From contig NZ_CP108882.1 of the NCBI RefSeq assembly GCF_036347055.1, positions 2,245,001 to 2,309,000 of the forward strand: a stretch of 64,000 nt of DNA, read 5' to 3'. The DNA is from Streptomyces sp. NBC_00820. Lineage in GTDB: Bacteria > Actinomycetota > Actinomycetes > Streptomycetales > Streptomycetaceae. How positions within the stretch are numbered: position 1 is the stretch's first letter; every line of letters begins with the position of its first letter. The notes under the pieces are model-generated. The model had not been told where the DNA came from, searched no databases, and saw only the letters and a program-made list of their open reading frames with translations. A program made the position numbers and the translations under genes. Below are positions 18,414 to 27,514 of this stretch, one piece after another.

Positions 18414-21400
18414 ATGACAGAGCCGACGTACCGCCAGGTGCCCGCCCAGGTCGACCTGCCCGCGCTGGAGCACGCGGTGCTCGACTTCTGGCGCGACCAG
18501 AAGATCTTCGCCAAGACCCTGGAGCAGTCCGAGGGCCGCCCCGAGTGGGTGTTCTACGAGGGCCCGCCCACCGCCAACGGCATGCCCGGCGCCCACCACA
18601 TCGAGGCGCGCGTCTTCAAGGACGTCTTCCCGCGCTTCCGCACCATGCGCGGCTACCACGTGGGCCGCAAGGCCGGCTGGGACTGTCACGGCCTGCCCGT
18701 GGAGCTGGCGGTCGAGAAGGAGCTGGGCTTCTCCGGCAAGCAGGACATCGAGGAGTACGGCATCGCGGCGTTCAACGCCAAGTGCCGCGAGTCGGTGACC
18801 CGGCACACGGACGCCTTCGCCGAGCTCACGACCCGCATGGGCTACTGGACCGACCTCGACGACCCGTACCGCACGATGGACCCCGAGTACATCGAGTCGG
18901 TCTGGTGGTCGCTGAAGGAGATCTTCGACAAGGGCCTGCTGGTCCAGGACCACCGCGTCGCCCCCTGGTGCCCGCGCTGCGGCACCGGCCTGTCGGACCA
19001 CGAGCTGGCGCAGGGCTACGAGACGGTCGTCGACCCCTCGGTCTACGTCCGCTTCCCGCTCACCTCGGGCCCGCTGGCCGGCGAGGCCTCGCTCCTGGTG
19101 TGGACGACGACCCCGTGGACCCTGGTGTCCAACACGGCGGTCGCCGCGCACCCGGACGTCACCTACGTCGTCGCGACCGACGGCGAGGAGAAGATCGTCG
19201 TCGCCGAGCCGCTGGTCGGCAAGGCGCTCGGCGAGGGCTGGGAGACCACCGGCCAGAGCTTCACCGGCGCCGAGATGGAGCGCTGGACGTACCAGCGCCC
19301 GTTCGAGCTGGTCGAGTTCCCCGAGCCGGCCCACTACGTGGTGAACGCCGACTACGTCACCACCGAGGACGGTACGGGTCTGGTCCACCAGTCCCCCGCC
19401 TTCGGTGCGGACGACCTCCTGGTCTGCCGCGCCTACGGCCTGCCCGTGGTCAACCCGGTCCGCCCCGACGGCACCTTCGAGGAGGACGTCCCGCTGGTCG
19501 GCGGCGTCTTCTTCAAGAAGGCCGACGAAAAGCTCACCGAGGACCTCAAGCAGCGCGGCCTGCTCTTCCGGCACCTGCCGTACGAGCACAGCTACCCGCA
19601 CTGCTGGCGCTGCCACACCGCGCTGCTCTACTACGCGCAGCCGTCCTGGTACATCCGCACCACGGCCGTCAAGGACCGGATGCTCGCGGAGAACGAGAAG
19701 ACCAACTGGTTCCCGGAGACGGTCAAGCACGGCCGCTTCGGCGACTGGCTGAGCAACAACATCGACTGGGCGCTGTCCCGCAACCGCTACTGGGGCACCC
19801 CGCTGCCCATCTGGCGCTGCGCCGAGGACCACCTCACCGTCGTCGGCTCCCGCGCGGAGCTGTCCGAGCTGACCGGCACCGACCAGTCCGAGCTGGACCC
19901 GCACCGCCCGTTCATCGACGACGTGACGTTCCCCTGCCCGCAGTGCGGCGAGACCGCCACGCGCGTGCCGGAGGTCATCGACGCCTGGTACGACTCGGGT
20001 TCGATGCCGTTCGCGCAGTGGGGCTACCCGCACAAGAACAAGGAGCTGTTCGAGAGCCGCTACCCGGCGCAGTTCATCTCCGAGGCGATCGACCAGACCC
20101 GCGGCTGGTTCTACACGCTGATGGCCGTCGGCACGCTCGTCTTCGACAAGTCGTCGTACGAGAACGTCGTCTGCCTGGGCCACATCCTCGCCGAGGACGG
20201 CCGCAAGATGTCCAAGCACCTGGGCAACACCCTGGAGCCGATCCCGCTCATGGACCAGCACGGCGCGGACGCGGTGCGCTGGTTCATGGCGGCCGGCGGT
20301 TCCCCGTGGGCGGCCCGCCGGGTCGGTCACGGCACCATCCAGGAGGTCGTGCGCAAGACGCTGCTGACGTTCTGGAACACGGTGGCGTTCCAGGCGCTGT
20401 ACGCCCGTACGGCGAACTGGGCGCCCAGCGCGGCGGACCCGGCCCCGGCCGAGCGCCCGGTGCTCGACCGCTGGCTGCTGTCCGAACTCCACGCGCTCAC
20501 CGACCAGGTGACCGAGGCCCTGGAGGCGTACGACACCCAGCGCGCCGGCAAGCTGCTGTCCGCGTTCGTCGACGACCTGTCGAACTGGTACGTGCGCCGT
20601 TCGCGCCGCCGGTTCTGGCAGGGCGACAAGGCCGCGCTGCGCACGCTGCACGAGGTCGTGGAGACGGTCACCAAGCTGATGGCCCCGATCACCCCGTTCA
20701 TCGCCGAGCGGGTCTGGCAGGACCTGGTGGTCCCGGTGACCCCGGGCGCCCCGGAGTCCGTGCACCTGGCCTCCTGGCCGGAGGCGGACCTGTCGGCGAT
20801 CGACCCGGAGCTGTCGAAGCAGATGGTCCTGGTCCGCCGGCTGGTGGAGCTGGGCCGCGCCACGCGCGCGGAGTCGGGCGTCAAGACGCGTCAGCCGCTG
20901 TCCCGCGCGCTCGTCGCCGCGAGCGGCTTCGCCGCGCTGGACCCGGAGCTGCACGCGCAGATCACGGAGGAGCTGAACGTCGAGGCGCTGGCGTCGCTGT
21001 CCGAGGTCGGCGGCTCGCTGGTGGACACGACGGCCAAGGCCAACTTCCGTGCCCTGGGCAAGCGGTTCGGCAAGCGGGTGCAGGACGTGGCGAAGGCAGT
21101 CGCCGCCGCGGACGCGGCCGCGCTCTCCCTGGCGCTGCGCGAGGGCACGGCGTCGGTCGAGGTCGACGGGGAGACGGTCACCCTCGCCCCGGACGAGGTG
21201 ATCATCACGGAGACCCCGCGCGAGGGCTGGTCGGTGGCCTCCGACTCCGGTGCCACGGTGGCACTGGACCTGGAGATCACCGAGGAGCTGCGGCAGGCGG
21301 GCCTCGCCCGTGACGCGATCCGGCTGATCCAGGAGGCCCGCAAGAACAGCGGCCTGGACGTCGCCGACCGCATCGCGCTGCGCTGGACCTCCACGGACCC

Positions 21401-21551
21401 GGCGGTCGTCGCGGCCCTGTCCGAGCACGCCGGCCTGATCGCCGAGGAGGTCCTCGCGACCGACTTCGGCCAGGGTGAGGCGGACGGTACCTACGGCGGC
21501 GCCTTCACCGACGAGGGTCTGTCGCTGACGTTCCGGCTGCGCAAGGCGTAG
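18414..21551 (+). CDS. ileS: Isoleucyl-tRNA synthetase, type 2 (IleS2) with GxHH motif
   Basis: A 1045-residue class I synthetase charging tRNA-Ile. Its first signature motif reads PPTANGMPGAHH, so the catalytic HxGH is replaced by GAHH at residues 59-62. The second motif is KMSKH at residues 598-602. An editing (CP1) domain and Cys pairs (PWCPRCG, CWRCH, PCPQCG) are present. The length and sequence style match the eukaryote-like IleS2 group. ATG at 18414 has GGAGG 10 bases upstream; an in-frame ATG at 18270 lies inside the T-box and is not the start. GxHH variants are reported to be highly mupirocin resistant. Confidence 0.97.
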   Translation: MTEPTYRQVPAQVDLPALEHAVLDFWRDQKIFAKTLEQSEGRPEWVFYEGPPTANGMPGAHHIEARVFKDVFPRFRTMRGYHVGRKAGWDCHGLPVELAVEKELGFSGKQDIEEYGIAAFNAKCRESVTRHTDAFAELTTRMGYWTDLDDPYRTMDPEYIESVWWSLKEIFDKGLLVQDHRVAPWCPRCGTGLSDHELAQGYETVVDPSVYVRFPLTSGPLAGEASLLVWTTTPWTLVSNTAVAAHPDVTYVVATDGEEKIVVAEPLVGKALGEGWETTGQSFTGAEMERWTYQRPFELVEFPEPAHYVVNADYVTTEDGTGLVHQSPAFGADDLLVCRAYGLPVVNPVRPDGTFEEDVPLVGGVFFKKADEKLTEDLKQRGLLFRHLPYEHSYPHCWRCHTALLYYAQPSWYIRTTAVKDRMLAENEKTNWFPETVKHGRFGDWLSNNIDWALSRNRYWGTPLPIWRCAEDHLTVVGSRAELSELTGTDQSELDPHRPFIDDVTFPCPQCGETATRVPEVIDAWYDSGSMPFAQWGYPHKNKELFESRYPAQFISEAIDQTRGWFYTLMAVGTLVFDKSSYENVVCLGHILAEDGRKMSKHLGNTLEPIPLMDQHGADAVRWFMAAGGSPWAARRVGHGTIQEVVRKTLLTFWNTVAFQALYARTANWAPSAADPAPAERPVLDRWLLSELHALTDQVTEALEAYDTQRAGKLLSAFVDDLSNWYVRRSRRRFWQGDKAALRTLHEVVETVTKLMAPITPFIAERVWQDLVVPVTPGAPESVHLASWPEADLSAIDPELSKQMVLVRRLVELGRATRAESGVKTRQPLSRALVAASGFAALDPELHAQITEELNVEALASLSEVGGSLVDTTAKANFRALGKRFGKRVQDVAKAVAAADAAALSLALREGTASVEVDGETVTLAPDEVIITETPREGWSVASDSGATVALDLEITEELRQAGLARDAIRLIQEARKNSGLDVADRIALRWTSTDPAVVAALSEHAGLIAEEVLATDFGQGEADGTYGGAFTDEGLSLTFRLRKA

Positions 21552-21562
21552 TACTTCTCCTA

Positions 21563-21724
21563 GGGGGTGTCGTTTGGATCAGCTCGGGTCCGCGACGCCC
21601 GGCACGGCACCTCGCCGCGTTGTCGGGTCAGCCGAGTACGTCCAGTACGCGGCAGATCCTCCGCCTTGCGAGGCACCGCACCGGACGCCGCGGCCTGATC
21701 CGACCTGATCCAAACGACACCCCC
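21563..21724. mobile_element. MITE-like palindromic element with 20-bp terminal inverted repeats
   Basis: The ends gggggtgtcgtttggatcag (21563-21582) and its exact reverse complement (21705-21724) enclose 122 bases without a transposase frame. Inside is a hairpin (21631-21639 with 21645-21653) and the sequence cctccgccttgc, both also present in the element at the right window edge. Size and ends suggest a non-autonomous element mobilised by a transposase elsewhere. No clear target duplication was found. It sits 11 bases after the ileS stop codon. Confidence 0.75.
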
Positions 21725-21730
21725 CAGCCC

Positions 21731-21782
21731 CGACAACGGCGGCTGTCCGCGGCATCACGCCTGCGGACAGCCGCCGTTGTCG
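21731..21782 (+). terminator. 20-bp perfect stem, terminator-like, downstream of ileS
   Basis: The arms 21731-21750 and 21763-21782 pair perfectly around a 12-base loop. It directly follows the MITE-like element, which may have inserted between ileS and its terminator. Confidence 0.8.
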
Positions 21783-22030
21783 TGTGCGCACAGCGCCCCC
21801 GAGTCCGCCCCGCGCCCCTCCGCCTCCGGACCGTCCGACGCCCCTCCAAGGCCGGCCCGCGCCCTACGACTCCGGGCCGCCCCGCACCCCTCCAAGGCTG
21901 CCCCCGCGCCCCTCGGACCGCCCCGAGCCCGTAGATCCGGCCCGCGCCCCGTCGGCGGCCGCGACCACCCCCGTCCGCCCCGTCCCACCCCGCGCACAAC
22001 CCTCACCTGCACCTGTCAACACGCGTAAAT
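21783..22030. other. C-rich low-complexity intergenic stretch
   Basis: About 250 bases rich in cccctcc and cgcgcccc runs, with the partial repeat cgcccctccaaggc / cacccctccaaggc. No gene, Shine-Dalgarno sequence or promoter is supported on either strand. Confidence 0.6.
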
Positions 22031-22069
22031 AGGGCGAGGCCCCGGATCAAAGATCCGGGGCCTCGCCCT
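22031..22069. terminator. Bidirectional terminator between ileS and divIVA
   Basis: A perfect 18-bp stem (22031-22048 with 22052-22069) and a 3-base AAA loop lie 30 bases beyond the divIVA stop codon. Both converging transcripts could end here. Confidence 0.9.
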
Positions 22070-22099
22070 GACTACTGCCGACGCCTATGGCGCGTTACC

Positions 22100-23371
22100 T
22101 CAGTTGTCGTCCTCGTCGATCAGGAACCCGCGCATCGGCGAGGGAGCCTGGCCCATCGGCGACGGACCCTGCGGACGGACCGGGGCCATGGGCTGGGTCA
22201 TGGCCGGGGTCATCTGCTGCTGACCGCCGTAGGACGGGGCGGCCGGGGCCGGCGGGCCGCCCATGCCCTGGTTGCCACCGTAGGACGGGGCACCCGCGCC
22301 GGCCGGAGCCATGGAGGGCGCCGGGGACGGCGGCAGGGACGCGGCGGCCGGGGTGCGCGGCGGAGCGAGCGAGTCGTCGGCCTGGGTCTCCAGCTGACGC
22401 AGCTGGGACTCGAGGTACGACTTCAGACGCGTGCGGTACTCGCGCTCGAAGCCGCGCAGGTCCTCGACCTTGCGCTCCAGCGTGGCGCGGGCGGACTCCA
22501 GGGAGCCCATGGCGACGCGGTGCTTCTCCTGCGCGTCCCGCTCCAGGGCGTCGGCCTTGGCACGGGCGTCGCGCTCCAGACCCTCGGCGCGGCTGCGGGC
22601 CTCGCCGACGATCTTGTTGGCCTCGGAGCGGGCCTCGGCGATCGCCTGGTCGGCGGTCTGCTGGGCCAGCGAGAGGACGCGGGCGGCGCTGTCGCCACCG
22701 GGACCCTGACCGGGACCACCCATGGGGCCGCCCATCGGACCGCCCATGGGGCCGCCCATCGGGCCACCCATCTGCTGCGGCATGGGGGGCTGACCGCCCA
22801 TCGGACCCTGGCCCATCGGACCGGGACCCTGGCCCATCTGGCCCTGACCCATGGGGCCCTGACCCATCTGACCCTGACCCATCGGACCGGGACCCATGGG
22901 GCCCTGGCCCATCTGGCCCTGGCCCATCTGGCCCTGGCCCATCTGCCCCTGACCCATCTGCCCCTGACCCATCGGACCGGGACCCTGCGGGCCACCCTGG
23001 CCGCCGGGACCGGCGGGCAGCTGCGGGGCGCCGCTCGGCAGCTGCGGCGGGCCGCCCATGGGGCCGCCCATCTGCTGCTGCGGCGGGCCCGATATGCCGG
23101 CGGGCACCGGGGCGCCCGGACCTCGCATGCCCTGCTGCTGCTGCTGTTGGTCCTGCTGCTCCGGGGGCTTGCGCATGTTCTGCTGGTTCTGGGCAGCAGC
23201 GCGCGTGGCCGCGGCCAGCTTGGCGCGCAGGTCCTCGTTCTCGCGGAGCAGTCGCGTCAGTTCGGCTTCGACCTCGTCGAGGAAGGCATCGACCTCGTCC
23301 TCGTCATAGCCTTCTCGGAGGCGGACGGTCGTGAACTGCTTGTTCCGCACGTCCTCGGGGGTCAACGGCAT
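22100..23371 (-). CDS. divIVA: DivIVA polar growth determinant
   Basis: A 423-residue coiled-coil protein that marks hyphal tips and directs apical wall growth. The conserved DivIVA N-terminus is [36 protein letters not shown] first coiled coil follows, then a Gln-rich patch and a Gly/Pro/Met/Gln repeat region (about residues 129-218, units such as MGQGQ). A second long coiled coil is near residues 225-340 ([20 protein letters not shown]). The 3' end encodes a Pro-rich tail ending [10 protein letters not shown]. The ATG at 23371 begins the invariant domain. Most distal gene of the division cluster; it is essential in S. coelicolor. Confidence 0.97.
   Translation of the reverse strand: MPLTPEDVRNKQFTTVRLREGYDEDEVDAFLDEVEAELTRLLRENEDLRAKLAAATRAAAQNQQNMRKPPEQQDQQQQQQGMRGPGAPVPAGISGPPQQQMGGPMGGPPQLPSGAPQLPAGPGGQGGPQGPGPMGQGQMGQGQMGQGQMGQGQMGQGPMGPGPMGQGQMGQGPMGQGQMGQGPGPMGQGPMGGQPPMPQQMGGPMGGPMGGPMGGPMGGPGQGPGGDSAARVLSLAQQTADQAIAEARSEANKIVGEARSRAEGLERDARAKADALERDAQEKHRVAMGSLESARATLERKVEDLRGFEREYRTRLKSYLESQLRQLETQADDSLAPPRTPAAASLPPSPAPSMAPAGAGAPSYGGNQGMGGPPAPAAPSYGGQQQMTPAMTQPMAPVRPQGPSPMGQAPSPMRGFLIDEDDN
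22715..22985 (-). repeat. 15-bp in-frame repeats within divIVA
   Basis: The plus-strand unit ggccctggcccatct and close variants repeat many times, encoding GQ/MGQGQ and GPMGGPMG tracts between the two coiled coils. Such arrays vary in length between species and can shift by slippage. Confidence 0.85.
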
Positions 23372-23423
23372 CTCTTCACCTCAACGTAGTCATCGGCAGT
23401 CGGCAAGACCGTATCGTCCACTG

Positions 23424-23714
23424 TCATCTCGCAAATCCCTGCGCAATGGTGATGAGAATGTAGACGATGATCATCAGTACGAAGAAGGACAGGTCTAGTG
23501 CCACGCCCCCGAGACGCAACGGCGGGATGAACCGCCGCAGAAGCTTCAACGGTGGATCGGTGACAGTGTAGGTGGCCTCCAGTACGACCACCATCGCCTT
23601 GCCGGGTTGCCACGAGCGGGCGAACTGGAAGACGTAGTCCATGACCAACCGAAAGATGAGCACGATGAGGAACACCATCAGCGCGATGTAGATCACCTGC
23701 GCGAACACGCTCAT
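23424..23714 (-). CDS. YggT family membrane protein
   Basis: A 96-residue protein with two membrane segments (residues about 5-25 and 70-92) joined by the YggT signature TYTVTDPPLKLLRRFIPPLRLGGVALDLS. It lies between sepF and divIVA, the conserved position in Gram-positive division clusters. Its exact role is unknown; relatives affect envelope or osmotic properties and division. ATG at 23714 with GGGAGAGGG upstream. Confidence 0.94.
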   Translation of the reverse strand: MSVFAQVIYIALMVFLIVLIFRLVMDYVFQFARSWQPGKAMVVVLEATYTVTDPPLKLLRRFIPPLRLGGVALDLSFFVLMIIVYILITIAQGFAR

Positions 23715-23764
23715 GGTCTGCGCTTCCCTCTCCCCTGTTTCATGCTTCCTGCCGGTGGTACGTC

Positions 23765-24406
23765 TCAGCTCTGGTTGAAGAACCCGCCCTCTGCGATGCG
23801 GGCCTTGTCCTCCGCCGTGACATCGACGTTAGCAGGAGACAACAGGAACACCTTCTGCGTCACCCGCTCGATGCTGCCGTGGAGACCGAAGACCAAACCG
23901 GCCGCAAAGTCGACAAGTCGCTTGGCGTCGGTGTCATCCATCTCCGTCAGATTCATGATCACCGGAGTGCCCTCGCGGAAGTGTTCCCCGATGGTACGGG
24001 CCTCGTTGTAGGTCCGCGGGTGGAGCGTGGTGATCCGGTAAGGCTCTCGTTCGGACACGACCTTGGGCATGATCACCGGCGCGTTCTTCTCCAGGGGCTG
24101 ACGTTCTTGTGTGATGGACGCCACGGGTGCGATCCGCGCCGGGCGCCCCGATTCCCCACCCAACGAGGCGGAATGGGAGATCGGGTCACGAGGCGCCGGA
24201 GGCTGCACCACTCGCACCGATTCGTCCCTTTGGGGCTGATGTGCACTGTGCGACTGGTGTGACGGCTCGTGCCGCCGGTGGTCCCGCTCGGGCTCCGGGT
24301 CCAGTTCGGGCTCGAAGTCGTCGTCGGGGTCGAATCCCCGGCCGTCGTACCCATCGTCCTCCACGAGGCCGAGGTAGACCGCCATCTTGCGCATCGCGCC
24401 GGCCAT
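23765..24406 (-). CDS. sepF: Cell division protein SepF
   Basis: A 213-residue FtsZ membrane anchor. The N-terminal segment [18 protein letters not shown] forms the amphipathic membrane helix. A charged linker rich in Asp, Glu, Pro and His follows. The C-terminal SepF domain begins near residue 115 ([32 protein letters not shown]) and contains the dimer and FtsZ-binding surfaces. ATG at 24406 has GGAGG 9 bases upstream, which excludes longer frames reaching 24502. It works with FtsZ, whose C-terminal peptide is present in this window. Confidence 0.96.
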   Translation of the reverse strand: MAGAMRKMAVYLGLVEDDGYDGRGFDPDDDFEPELDPEPERDHRRHEPSHQSHSAHQPQRDESVRVVQPPAPRDPISHSASLGGESGRPARIAPVASITQERQPLEKNAPVIMPKVVSEREPYRITTLHPRTYNEARTIGEHFREGTPVIMNLTEMDDTDAKRLVDFAAGLVFGLHGSIERVTQKVFLLSPANVDVTAEDKARIAEGGFFNQS

Positions 24407-24534
24407 GCTCTGAGTCCTCCGCTCTGTGGTGGATCGGCTGACGACTGCCAAGTGCCCGCGATCCACGTGGTCGTTGTGCCCGCCTTCGGCGGCACTGACC
24501 ATATTTTCTGCTGTGGTCCGACTTCTTGGCGACG

Positions 24535-25254
24535 TTACCCGAGCCTGGGGCGGACTCCGAGTACCGCAGTGCCGACGCGCACATGTGTCGCTCCGGCCGC
24601 CACGGCCTGCTCGAGGTCCGCACTCATCCCTGCCGACACCATGGTTGCAGCCGGATGGGTCCGGCGCAGGTCAGTCGACAAATCCATGAGCCGTTCGAAC
24701 GCCGCCCGTTCATGTCCCGCGTACTCTCCGGTCAACGGGGCCACGGTCATCAGCCCGTCGAGCCGCAGTCCGGGCGAGCCGGCGACGAGGTCGGCCAACT
24801 CTTCGATTCCGGCGGGCGCCACCCCACCCCGCTCGCCACGTCCGCTCGCGCCCGCGTCGAGCGCGACCTGGACGAGGCACCCCACCTCGCGCTCCGCCCG
24901 CACCGCCTCCTTCGACAGCGCCGAGACGAGCCGCGCGCGGTCGATGGACTGTACGACATCGGTGTAACCGACCACGGAGCGGACCTTGTTGGTCTGCAGT
25001 TGCCCCACGAAGTGCCAGCTCAGAGAGAGATCCGCACACGCCGCGGCCTTGGGCGCCGCGTCCTGGTCCCGGTTCTCGGCGACATCGCTCACACCGAGTT
25101 CCGACAGGATCCGCACATCACTCGCCGGATAGGTCTTGGTGACCACGATCAGGGTCACCTCTCCCCGGTCGCGCCCCGCCGCCGCGCAGGCGGCGGCGAT
25201 GCGCTCCTCGACTCTCGCCAGGTTCGCGGCGAGTTCGGTCTTACGGTCCGTCAT
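24535..25254 (-). CDS. YggS-family pyridoxal phosphate homeostasis protein
   Basis: A 239-residue single-domain alanine-racemase-like barrel that binds PLP without known catalysis (YggS/YlmE/PLPBP). The PLP lysine is Lys40 in [13 protein letters not shown]. Other family segments are [26 protein letters not shown] and [28 protein letters not shown]. It lies 6 bases after pgeF and 128 bases before sepF. PLPBP relatives balance amino-acid and vitamin B6 pools; its place in the division cluster is conserved in actinobacteria and firmicutes. Confidence 0.94.
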   Translation of the reverse strand: MTDRKTELAANLARVEERIAAACAAAGRDRGEVTLIVVTKTYPASDVRILSELGVSDVAENRDQDAAPKAAACADLSLSWHFVGQLQTNKVRSVVGYTDVVQSIDRARLVSALSKEAVRAEREVGCLVQVALDAGASGRGERGGVAPAGIEELADLVAGSPGLRLDGLMTVAPLTGEYAGHERAAFERLMDLSTDLRRTHPAATMVSAGMSADLEQAVAAGATHVRVGTAVLGVRPRLG

Positions 25255-25260
25255 GCCCCA

Positions 25261-26025
25261 TCAGTCCAGCCACACATAGCCGGCGAGCCGCCCCGTGGCG
25301 CGGTCGCGGCGGTACGAGAAATGGTCGCCCGACTCCAGCGTGCACACCGGGGACTGCGCCCGGTCGCACACCCCGAGCCGTTCGAGCTGCGCGTGCACTC
25401 CGGCGCTCACGTCGACCGCCGGTGTGCCCCAGCTCGTCACGGCGTGCGCGCCCGGCTCGACTGCCGCCACCTCGGCGCGCATCCGCTCCGGGACCTCGTA
25501 ACAACGGCCGCACACGGCCGGTCCGGTCCGGGCGACGATGCGGTCCGGTTCGGCGCCGAGTTCGGTCATGGCCCGTACGGCTGCGGGAACGACGCCCTTG
25601 ACCATCCCGGGCCGCCCGGCGTGCGCCGCCGCGACGACGCCCGCGACCGGGTCCGCGAGGAGCACCGGTACGCAGTCGGCGGTCAGGACGGCGAGGGCAA
25701 GTCCGCGGCGGGTGGTGACGATCGCGTCGACCTCCGGCACCGGCCTGCCACCCTCCCCGCTTCGTTCGAGCGGGGGGACCCCCGTGCCCCAGGGCTCGTC
25801 CACCACGGCGACGTCGGCGCCGTGCACCTGGTTCATCCACACGACCCGCTCCGGGTCCAGGCCCAGGGACTTGGCCGCGATGTCGCGGTTGGCGCGCACG
25901 GCGACGGGGTCGTCGCCGACCGCGCCGCCGAGGTTGAGCTGCTCATACGGAGCGGCGCTCACCCCGCCCCACCTGTCGGTGAAGGCGAAGTGCGCGCCGC
26001 TCACGCTCTCGCGCTGTCCTATCAC
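25261..26025 (-). CDS. pgeF: Peptidoglycan editing factor PgeF (YfiH/laccase-domain)
   Basis: A 254-residue YfiH-family enzyme reported to hydrolyse misincorporated UDP-MurNAc-L-Ser or, in other work, to act as a polyphenol oxidase or purine nucleoside phosphorylase. The zinc/active-site set His69 (NQVHGADV), Cys118 (TADCVPVLL) and His135 (AAHAGRPG) is intact. Residues about 80-95 ([16 protein letters not shown]) are encoded by a palindromic repeat that seems inserted in frame. The GTG start at 26025 overlaps the ftsZ stop codon by 4 bases, so translation is coupled to FtsZ. Confidence 0.93.
   Translation of the reverse strand: MIGQRESVSGAHFAFTDRWGGVSAAPYEQLNLGGAVGDDPVAVRANRDIAAKSLGLDPERVVWMNQVHGADVAVVDEPWGTGVPPLERSGEGGRPVPEVDAIVTTRRGLALAVLTADCVPVLLADPVAGVVAAAHAGRPGMVKGVVPAAVRAMTELGAEPDRIVARTGPAVCGRCYEVPERMRAEVAAVEPGAHAVTSWGTPAVDVSAGVHAQLERLGVCDRAQSPVCTLESGDHFSYRRDRATGRLAGYVWLD
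25752..25785. repeat. Double-hairpin palindromic repeat inside pgeF
   Basis: Stem ccccgct / agcgggg (25755-25761 with 25769-25775, loop tcgttcg) is followed by ggggggacccccg. Related elements occur at 40134-40175 and 41381-41416. This copy lies within coding sequence and keeps the frame. Confidence 0.65.
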
Positions 26026-27236
26026 TTCAGGAAGTCCGGCACGTCCAGCTCCTCGATCCCGCTGTCCGAGTAGGAGCGGGACTGCGGGACCGGCGGGGCG
26101 ACCGGGATCTCGGCCACCGGCTCGGGAGCCGGCGCCGGCTCCTCCTTCGGGGTCACGCTGCCGAGCGAACCGAAGGACGGGCGGCTCTCCTGCTGGTGCC
26201 GTGCCGGAGCGGGCTCCTCGCGCCGGGAGGGCGCGGAGGACGACGATCCGGAGGCGGAGCCGAGGACGTTGTCCCGGCGGGCCGGCGGCTGGCCGCCGTC
26301 GAAGCCGGCCGCGATCACGGTGACCCGCACCTCGTCGCCGAGGGCGTCGTCGATGACCGCGCCGAAGATGATGTTGGCCTCGGGGTGGGCGGCCTCGCTG
26401 ACCAGCTGGGCGGCCTCGTTGATCTCGAACAGGCCGAGGTCGGAGCCGCCGGAGATGGAGAGCAGGACGCCCCGGGCGCCGTCGATGGACGCCTCCAGCA
26501 GCGGCGAGGAGATCGCCATCTCGGCGGCGGCCACCGCGCGGTCGTCGCCGCGGGCCGAGCCGATGCCCATCAGGGCCGAACCGGCCTCGGACATGACCGA
26601 CTTGACGTCGGCGAAGTCGAGGTTGATCAGACCGGGGGTGGTGATGAGGTCGGTGATGCCCTGGACACCGGAGAGCAGGACCTGGTCGGCGGACTTGAAG
26701 GCGTCCAGGACCGAGACCTGGCGGTCCGAGATGGACAGCAGCCGGTCGTTGGGGATGACGATGAGGGTGTCGACCTCTTCGCGCAGCTCGGCGATGCCGT
26801 CCTCGGCCTGGTTCGCGCGGCGCCGTCCCTCGAAGGTGAACGGGCGCGTGACCACGCCGATGGTCAGGGCGCCCAGCGAGCGCGCGATGTTGGCCACGAC
26901 GGGGGCGCCGCCGGTGCCGGTGCCACCGCCCTCGCCTGCCGTCACGAAGACCATGTCGGCCCCCTTGAGGACCTCCTCGATCTCCTCGCGGTGGTCCTCT
27001 GCGGCCTTCCGGCCGACGGCCGGGTTGGCGCCGGCGCCGAGTCCGCGGGTGAGTTCGCGGCCGACGTCGAGCTTGACGTCGGCGTCGCTCATCAACAACG
27101 CCTGAGCGTCGGTGTTGATGGCGATGAACTCGACGCCCTTGAGTCCGACTTCGATCATCCGGTTGATGGCATTGACACCACCGCCGCCGACACCGATGAC
27201 CTTGATGACTGCGAGGTAGTTCTGCGGTGCTGCCAC
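26022..27236 (-). CDS. ftsZ: Cell division protein FtsZ
   Basis: The 404-residue tubulin-like GTPase that forms the Z-ring, and in Streptomyces the sporulation ladders. The nucleotide motif GGGTGTG is at residues 103-109 ([14 protein letters not shown]). The T7 synergy loop [11 protein letters not shown] completes the GTPase site of the neighbouring subunit. A variable linker (about 320-390) leads to the C-terminal anchor peptide ELDVPDFLK, which binds SepF. GTG at 27236 ([15 protein letters not shown]) has GAGAGG upstream. Followed by overlapping pgeF. Confidence 0.99.
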   Translation of the reverse strand: MAAPQNYLAVIKVIGVGGGGVNAINRMIEVGLKGVEFIAINTDAQALLMSDADVKLDVGRELTRGLGAGANPAVGRKAAEDHREEIEEVLKGADMVFVTAGEGGGTGTGGAPVVANIARSLGALTIGVVTRPFTFEGRRRANQAEDGIAELREEVDTLIVIPNDRLLSISDRQVSVLDAFKSADQVLLSGVQGITDLITTPGLINLDFADVKSVMSEAGSALMGIGSARGDDRAVAAAEMAISSPLLEASIDGARGVLLSISGGSDLGLFEINEAAQLVSEAAHPEANIIFGAVIDDALGDEVRVTVIAAGFDGGQPPARRDNVLGSASGSSSSAPSRREEPAPARHQQESRPSFGSLGSVTPKEEPAPAPEPVAEIPVAPPVPQSRSYSDSGIEELDVPDFLK

Positions 27237-27333
27237 GTCGAAGGCCTCTCGCCTCGAATTACGTTGTCGTCGCCGGACGGTTCCCCGTACCGGGACGACG
27301 GATGCCGAATGGGACGGTCCGAACGCCGACCCG

Positions 27334-27358
27334 AACCCTAACCCTGAAGTTTAGGGTT
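27334..27358. promoter_or_regulatory. Palindrome aaccctaa / ttagggtt in the ftsZ leader
   Basis: Arms 27334-27341 and 27351-27358 are perfect and separated by 9 bases. A shifted version of the same hairpin (taaccctgaa / tttagggtta) can also pair. It lies between the predicted start of transcription and the ftsZ GTG and could bind a regulator or fold in RNA. Confidence 0.5.
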
Positions 27359-27394
27359 ACCAGTGTGTCTGTTCCCTGGAGTCTTCTGAACAGG

Positions 27395-27424
27395 ACACTA
27401 AGTCGACAAGCGGCGCCCGTTCAA
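27395..27424 (-). promoter_or_regulatory. Candidate ftsZ promoter in the ftsQ-ftsZ gap
   Basis: On the minus strand TTGAAC (27424-27419) and TAGTGT (27400-27395) are separated by 18 bases, giving a leader of about 150 bases before ftsZ. The ftsQ-ftsZ spacer of 278 bases is unusually large for this cluster. In S. coelicolor it holds several ftsZ promoters, one of them developmental; which of those this matches cannot be said. Confidence 0.5.
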
Positions 27425-27514
27425 CGAACACGCCGAACCTCCCGTTTTTCTTTTCACCCTATGTGATCAGCCATAGCGGTGCCCAACCAGGGTGCTGGCC
27501 TGCGCTGATGTGCG

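Noticed and set aside
24407..24502. Longer SepF start at 24502
   Set aside because: The added residues are unlike SepF, and the ATG at 24406 has GGAGG at ideal spacing before the membrane-targeting helix.
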